A stretch of DNA of 64,000 nt. Source: an uncultured Lactobacillus sp. (GTDB lineage Bacteria; Bacillota; Bacilli; Lactobacillales; Lactobacillaceae). This document shows positions 60,659 through 64,000 of this stretch, one piece after another (position 1 is the stretch's first letter; each line of letters starts with the position of its first letter). The translations under genes and the position numbers were made by a program. The DNA lies in the NCBI GenBank assembly GCA_910587695.1, contig CAJUNC010000012.1, forward strand, positions 1-64,000. Reading direction: 5' to 3'. The notes under the pieces were generated by a model. The model ran no database searches. It worked only from the letters and a program-made list of their open reading frames with translations, and was not told where the DNA came from.

Positions 60659-61399
60659 ATGGAAGATAAGGATCTAATTATCGAAACGACGCTGTTAGCG
60701 GGGAAGATCATGATCGAAAATGGAGCTGATATGGCACGGATCGATGATACTTTAAAGCGGATCGCTAAGAATTCAGGTGTAATTGAACCCGATATCTTTG
60801 AAACGACGACGGGGATCATGATGTCGATCAAGGGTGCTAATGCACAGGTCATTGCGATCGAAAAACGTCGGATCGATCTCGAGCGGATCGCCCGTGTCAA
60901 TGATATCTCACGGGCTTATCAAGCTAAGAGAAAAACTTTAAAAGAAGTCTATGATTATCTGATGACACTTGATCAGACGACTCCTGATTTTAAGTTGCGG
61001 TGGTTGGTGTTAGCCGCTGGCATTGTTGGTGCGACCTTGGAGATCATGTACAACGGTTCGTGGCAAGATTTTTTGCCAACATTTGCGATCAGTGCTTTAG
61101 GTTATTATTTGTTCTATGTAGTCAACACGCGTTTTAAAGTTAAATTTGCTAGTGAATTTGTGGCTGCTTTAGCGATCGGAGCCTTGGCTGTTTTGAGTGT
61201 CAAATATGGCTTGGCTAAAAATTATAGTATCGTGATCATCGGAAGTGTCATGCCTCTAGTTCCAGGAGTTCCGTTGACTAACGCGGTACGTGATCTATTA
61301 GCAGGGCATATCCTAAGTGGGATCGCCCGAGCGACTGAGGCCTTGTTGACCGCTGTTGCGATCGGGATGGGCATCGCTTGTGTTTTACGCTTCTTTTAG
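60659..61399 (+). CDS. threonine/serine exporter N-terminal half (ThrE/YjjP family)
   Basis: 246 residues. The cytosolic N-terminal part (AGKIMIENGADMARIDDTL, FETTTGIMMS) is typical of DUF1212; about five membrane helices follow, with VMPLVPGVPLTNAVRDL. It forms a split amino-acid exporter with the next gene. AGGGGGAAA ribosome binding site. Substrate is inferred from the family. Confidence 0.87.
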   Translation: MEDKDLIIETTLLAGKIMIENGADMARIDDTLKRIAKNSGVIEPDIFETTTGIMMSIKGANAQVIAIEKRRIDLERIARVNDISRAYQAKRKTLKEVYDYLMTLDQTTPDFKLRWLVLAAGIVGATLEIMYNGSWQDFLPTFAISALGYYLFYVVNTRFKVKFASEFVAALAIGALAVLSVKYGLAKNYSIVIIGSVMPLVPGVPLTNAVRDLLAGHILSGIARATEALLTAVAIGMGIACVLRFF

Positions 61400-61413
61400 A
61401 AAGGAAAATTAAG

Positions 61414-61866
61414 ATGGATCTAACAACGATCGGGATTCACGTCATTTTCAGTTATCTAGCTACGGTCGGCTTTGCGGTCACCTTGAATATTCCGCGTTCA
61501 GCTTTGAACGTTTGCGGCTTGATCGGAGTTTTGGGCTGGATGACATATAAATTCTTATACCTTGGTCATACTGGGATGGTCTTAGCTAATCTAGTTGCGG
61601 CGGTCGTGATCGGGATCTGTTCGGTGATCGCAGCACGTATCGAGCAAAAGCCGATGATCTTGTTCAATGTCCCGAGCTTAGTGCCACTAGTTCCCGGGGG
61701 TCAAGCTTATCGTGCGGTCTACTATTTTGCCTTTAAAAATGATGAATTGGCATTACGCTTTTTAGTAGAAGCAGGGATGATCGCTGGAGCTTTAGCGATG
61801 GGCTTTTTCTTAGCCGAATTGTTGGCGCAAGTCTATTTCAAATTCAGTGAGCAAAAAAGAGCCTAG
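61414..61866 (+). CDS. threonine/serine exporter C-terminal half (DUF3815/YjjB family)
   Basis: 150 residues with about five membrane helices and the conserved VPSLVPLVPGGQAYRAVYY. It completes the ThrE-type transporter split over two genes. The ATG at 61414 lies 14 bases after the previous stop with AAAGGAAA. Its own stop lies inside the bidirectional terminator. Confidence 0.87.
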   Translation: MDLTTIGIHVIFSYLATVGFAVTLNIPRSALNVCGLIGVLGWMTYKFLYLGHTGMVLANLVAAVVIGICSVIAARIEQKPMILFNVPSLVPLVPGGQAYRAVYYFAFKNDELALRFLVEAGMIAGALAMGFFLAELLAQVYFKFSEQKRA

Positions 61867-61883
61867 ATATCCAGGCTCTTTTT
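61854..61883. terminator. bidirectional terminator
   Basis: AAAAAGAGCCT / AGGCTCTTTTT with an eight-base loop. It overlaps the last codons of the exporter gene and also faces the convergent WYL gene. Confidence 0.88.
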
Positions 61884-61884
61884 G

Positions 61885-62832
61885 TTAAGTAGTATAATTT
61901 TGTAGCATCTCTTTGATCTCTTGTTCCATTTTAGCTTTAAAATTTTCAGGGCTTAGGACCTTGACTCGCTTTCCTTGACTTAAAAGCCACATCATTGCAC
62001 CTTGATCGATCGTTTTTGCTTCGATCACAACAGCATCTGCTGATTTTTTAATGACTTTGGAGTTAGGAAAACGATCTAAGGCTGCTTCGATTGTTCCAGA
62101 GAATTCAAAGGTGATCGTGATCAGATCGCCTGGGGTCATGAATTGGATGTTTTGACGCAATTTTCCATCTTCATAGCGTAAATTTTGTGAGTGTCCCACT
62201 TTTTTCTCGAGCGGTGTGTAGTCAATGATCCGATCTAGACGGAAAAAGAGATCTTTCTCGGCATCTTGGCTGTATGAAACAACGTAAAAGTAATAATCTG
62301 AAAAAATTATCGCTTTTGGCAAAATAGTATGTGTTACTTGTTTTTTGTCTTGTCTAGTATATACAATATTTAAGAGCCGATGTTTAACGATATAGTTGGA
62401 AAATTCCCACAATATCTGAAGTAGTGCTTTGGTATGTTGGAGTTCGACGTAATTGCTCTGTTCATTTTTGATGATCCAGTTCAATTCTTTTTGTTCAGCT
62501 AGTGTTAAGTTATCGTTTAGAGCTCCTAAAAGGTGATCAGTTTCTTTTTTCGTAAAAGCACGACTGGCAAGGAGGATCTTACATAATGCCAAGGTCTCAG
62601 CTTTGCCCAATGTATTATTTTGCCCCGCTAGATGATGGCTTTTAGTATTGTGATTGTATTTTAGTTTAGCATCAGGGCGGTATTCTTCTAAGAAGAGTCG
62701 GATGTCCGCTAAGTCACGTTGGATCGTGCGGGGATCGACTTCATATTTTTTGGCAAATTCTTCTTTGGTGATCGAGGCACCATTGAGCAATTTGTGATAG
62801 ATATCTAGTAAACGAGTTGCGCTAGATGACAT
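61885..62832 (-). CDS. WYL-domain transcriptional regulator
   Basis: 315 residues. N-terminal DeoR-like helix-turn-helix (ASITKEEFAKKYEVDPRTIQRDLADIR) and a WYL domain (residues ~140-230; IVYTRQDKKQVTHTILPKAI, YYFYVVSYSQDAEK) with a C-terminal extension. WYL proteins sense nucleic acids or ligands. It is monocistronic; no target is evident. Confidence 0.85.
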   Translation of the reverse strand: MSSSATRLLDIYHKLLNGASITKEEFAKKYEVDPRTIQRDLADIRLFLEEYRPDAKLKYNHNTKSHHLAGQNNTLGKAETLALCKILLASRAFTKKETDHLLGALNDNLTLAEQKELNWIIKNEQSNYVELQHTKALLQILWEFSNYIVKHRLLNIVYTRQDKKQVTHTILPKAIIFSDYYFYVVSYSQDAEKDLFFRLDRIIDYTPLEKKVGHSQNLRYEDGKLRQNIQFMTPGDLITITFEFSGTIEAALDRFPNSKVIKKSADAVVIEAKTIDQGAMMWLLSQGKRVKVLSPENFKAKMEQEIKEMLQNYTT

Positions 62833-62948
62833 AAAAACACCTTCTTTTTTTAAATGACAATATATGTCTATATAACTCTAGATAATAGAGGATGTCAAAT
62901 GAAAACTACCTTGTGATCTGCAAGGAAAAATAAAGTGAGGATAACAAA

Positions 62949-63224
62949 ATGACAGATGAAGTAGATAAAGAATTATTAAATGAATTTTATCAGGAGTTAG
63001 CTGACCTGATCGGGTTGGAGAATGCTTATAAGCTTCATGAAACTTACCGGGGGCTATCATATACGTTTCCGATGCGACTCTATGATCCTAAAAAAGTGGC
63101 GCAAAAGATCGTAGCTGAGTACAACGGTGAAAATGCAAGTGAGTTAGCGCGGCGTTATGGTTACTCAATGCGGTGGGTGTTAGAAGTTTTGCGCAAGGAA
63201 CGAGAAAAAAGACACAAAGATTGA
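62949..63224 (+). CDS. Mor-type transcription activator-like small protein
   Basis: 91 residues. The N-terminal ELADLIGLENAYKLHETYRG and C-terminal helix-turn-helix NASELARRYGYSMRWVLEVL match the Mor/Mga-like activator pattern. The site GTGAGGA precedes the ATG. There are no phage genes nearby, so it is a stand-alone chromosomal protein. It is close upstream of the phosphatase gene and could be co-transcribed. Confidence 0.7.
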   Translation: MTDEVDKELLNEFYQELADLIGLENAYKLHETYRGLSYTFPMRLYDPKKVAQKIVAEYNGENASELARRYGYSMRWVLEVLRKEREKRHKD

Positions 63225-63279
63225 AATAAAGCAAAAACAAAAGTATAGTGGCAGTAAAGACAATTAGGAAGGTGAAAGC

Positions 63280-64000
63280 ATGCCAGTTTTATTACCACTA
63301 GAGCAGGGAGTCAATTTTAGAGATCTTGGTGGCTATCAGACTAAGGATGGACATCAGATAAAGACAAATAAGGTGATCCGTGCCGCATCTTTAGGTAATT
63401 TATCGCCTAAAGACATGAAGTTTTTAGCGGATTATGGTTTGCGTCATGATGTAGACTTCCGTTCATCGGAAGAACAAGAAAATGCACCAGATAAGGTTCC
63501 AACGGGTGCGACTTACCATTTTGCCCCGGTATTTCCAGAAGATGAGACCAAGAGTACAGCTAAAGATCAGCGAGCAAAGCAATTTTTTACCGATCCCCAA
63601 GCTGGTTTCAACAATATGTTACGAGCTTACCATGATATCGTATTGACTGACAGTGCGAAGAAAGCGTATCGGCATTTCTTTGATGTCTTGTTAGAAAATA
63701 GTGATGAAGGTCGTTCTGTACTTTTCCACTGTTCAGCGGGTAAGGACCGTACAGGGATGGGTGCGATCTATCTTTTGACGGCATTAGGGGTCGATGAAGC
63801 GACGATCAAACGTGATTATTTAGCTTCAAACAAGTATTTAGCCCCTTGGCAAGAAAAGCAATTAGCCAAGCGCCAATTACCAAAGACGGGCCAAGAAATC
63901 TATTTGACTAATCTGCGTGCACTAGGTTCGGTCGATGAGACATATTTAGATACTGCGATGAAAGTGATGCAACGTGAATATGGCTCGTTAGAAAATTATT
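63280..64000 (+). CDS. protein-tyrosine phosphatase family protein (partial at window end)
   Basis: 240 codons to the window edge with no stop. The N-terminal VNFRDLGGYQTKDGHQIK and the catalytic CX5R loop HCSAGKDRTG near residue 151 place it in the Y_phosphatase3 family of bacterial tyrosine/serine phosphatases (IphP/LipA-like). No signal peptide. AGGAAGGTG lies before the ATG. Most of the ~260-residue domain is present. Confidence 0.9.
   Translation, partial: MPVLLPLEQGVNFRDLGGYQTKDGHQIKTNKVIRAASLGNLSPKDMKFLADYGLRHDVDFRSSEEQENAPDKVPTGATYHFAPVFPEDETKSTAKDQRAKQFFTDPQAGFNNMLRAYHDIVLTDSAKKAYRHFFDVLLENSDEGRSVLFHCSAGKDRTGMGAIYLLTALGVDEATIKRDYLASNKYLAPWQEKQLAKRQLPKTGQEIYLTNLRALGSVDETYLDTAMKVMQREYGSLENY

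Noticed and set aside
62949..63224. prophage remnant indicated by the Mor-like protein
   Set aside because: No integrase, structural or lysis genes or attachment repeats are nearby; Mor-like proteins also occur alone in lactobacilli.

Overview
The window is chromosomal DNA from a low-G+C Gram-positive bacterium of the Lactobacillaceae type. Supporting this are a 5S rRNA-linked tRNA cluster in Bacillales/Lactobacillales order, AdhE fermentation, many PTS systems with CcpA (cre) sites, LPxTG surface proteins with YSIRK and KxYKxGKxW signals, and a LacS permease with a fused EIIA domain. The species cannot be named from sequence alone; a gut- or mucosa-associated lactobacillus (Ligilactobacillus-like) is a reasonable guess from the mucus-binding-type adhesin and the galacto-N-biose/GalNAc locus. 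I see no prophage, insertion sequence or CRISPR array.

Layout. 1-790: 5S rRNA end and eight tRNAs. 0.9-5 kb: small membrane and orphan proteins, a class I amidotransferase, Zn alcohol dehydrogenase and glutamate-cysteine ligase. 5.2-7.2 kb: ArsR-rhodanese regulator with thioredoxin and thioredoxin reductase, tied together by two copies of one operator. 7.3-9 kb: a 59-residue membrane protein and a ClC channel. 9-12.9 kb: partial menaquinone module (MFS carrier, MenE, MenB, divergent MenI). 13-20.8 kb: trehalose genes (TreC, TreR, PTS EIIABC) and a LacS-type permease with its LacI regulator. 21-28.2 kb: orphan protein, 1777-residue adhesin and a decayed adhesin-like fragment. 28.2-33.7 kb: regulators, GNAT, HAD phosphatase and copper ATPase/chaperone. 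33.8-39.5 kb: DUF2325-like protein, AdhE, MFS exporter. 39.6-49.2 kb: galacto-N-biose/GalNAc locus (LacD, two GntR regulators, GH35, PTS EIIBCDA, AgaS, NagA). 49.3-52.4 kb: MetE-like protein, zinc-ribbon serine hydrolase, lipoprotein. 52.4-54.5 kb: a ~122-bp tandem repeat array and a BglG-GH1 chimeric gene. 54.5-64 kb: HD hydrolase, Ndk, cell-wall subtilase, ThrE halves, WYL and Mor-like regulators, and a tyrosine phosphatase cut by the window end.

Most notable: (1) the gene at 52874-54292 is an in-frame chimera of a BglG/LicT RNA-binding domain with a glycosidase lacking its first ~70 residues, sitting behind an intact antiterminator/terminator leader; (2) MenE-MenB plus an organic-anion-type MFS carrier, with MenI divergent, looks like a salvage route from o-succinylbenzoate to DHNA; (3) the same TATTCAA-N8-TTGAATA dyad precedes both the ArsR-rhodanese gene and the thioredoxin operon; (4) an intergenic ~122-bp tandem array and several terminator-like hairpins share a GATGCG-N3/4-TTGCATC tip; (5) GATC is strongly over-used, apparently through a codon-pair habit of placing ATC after G-ending codons.
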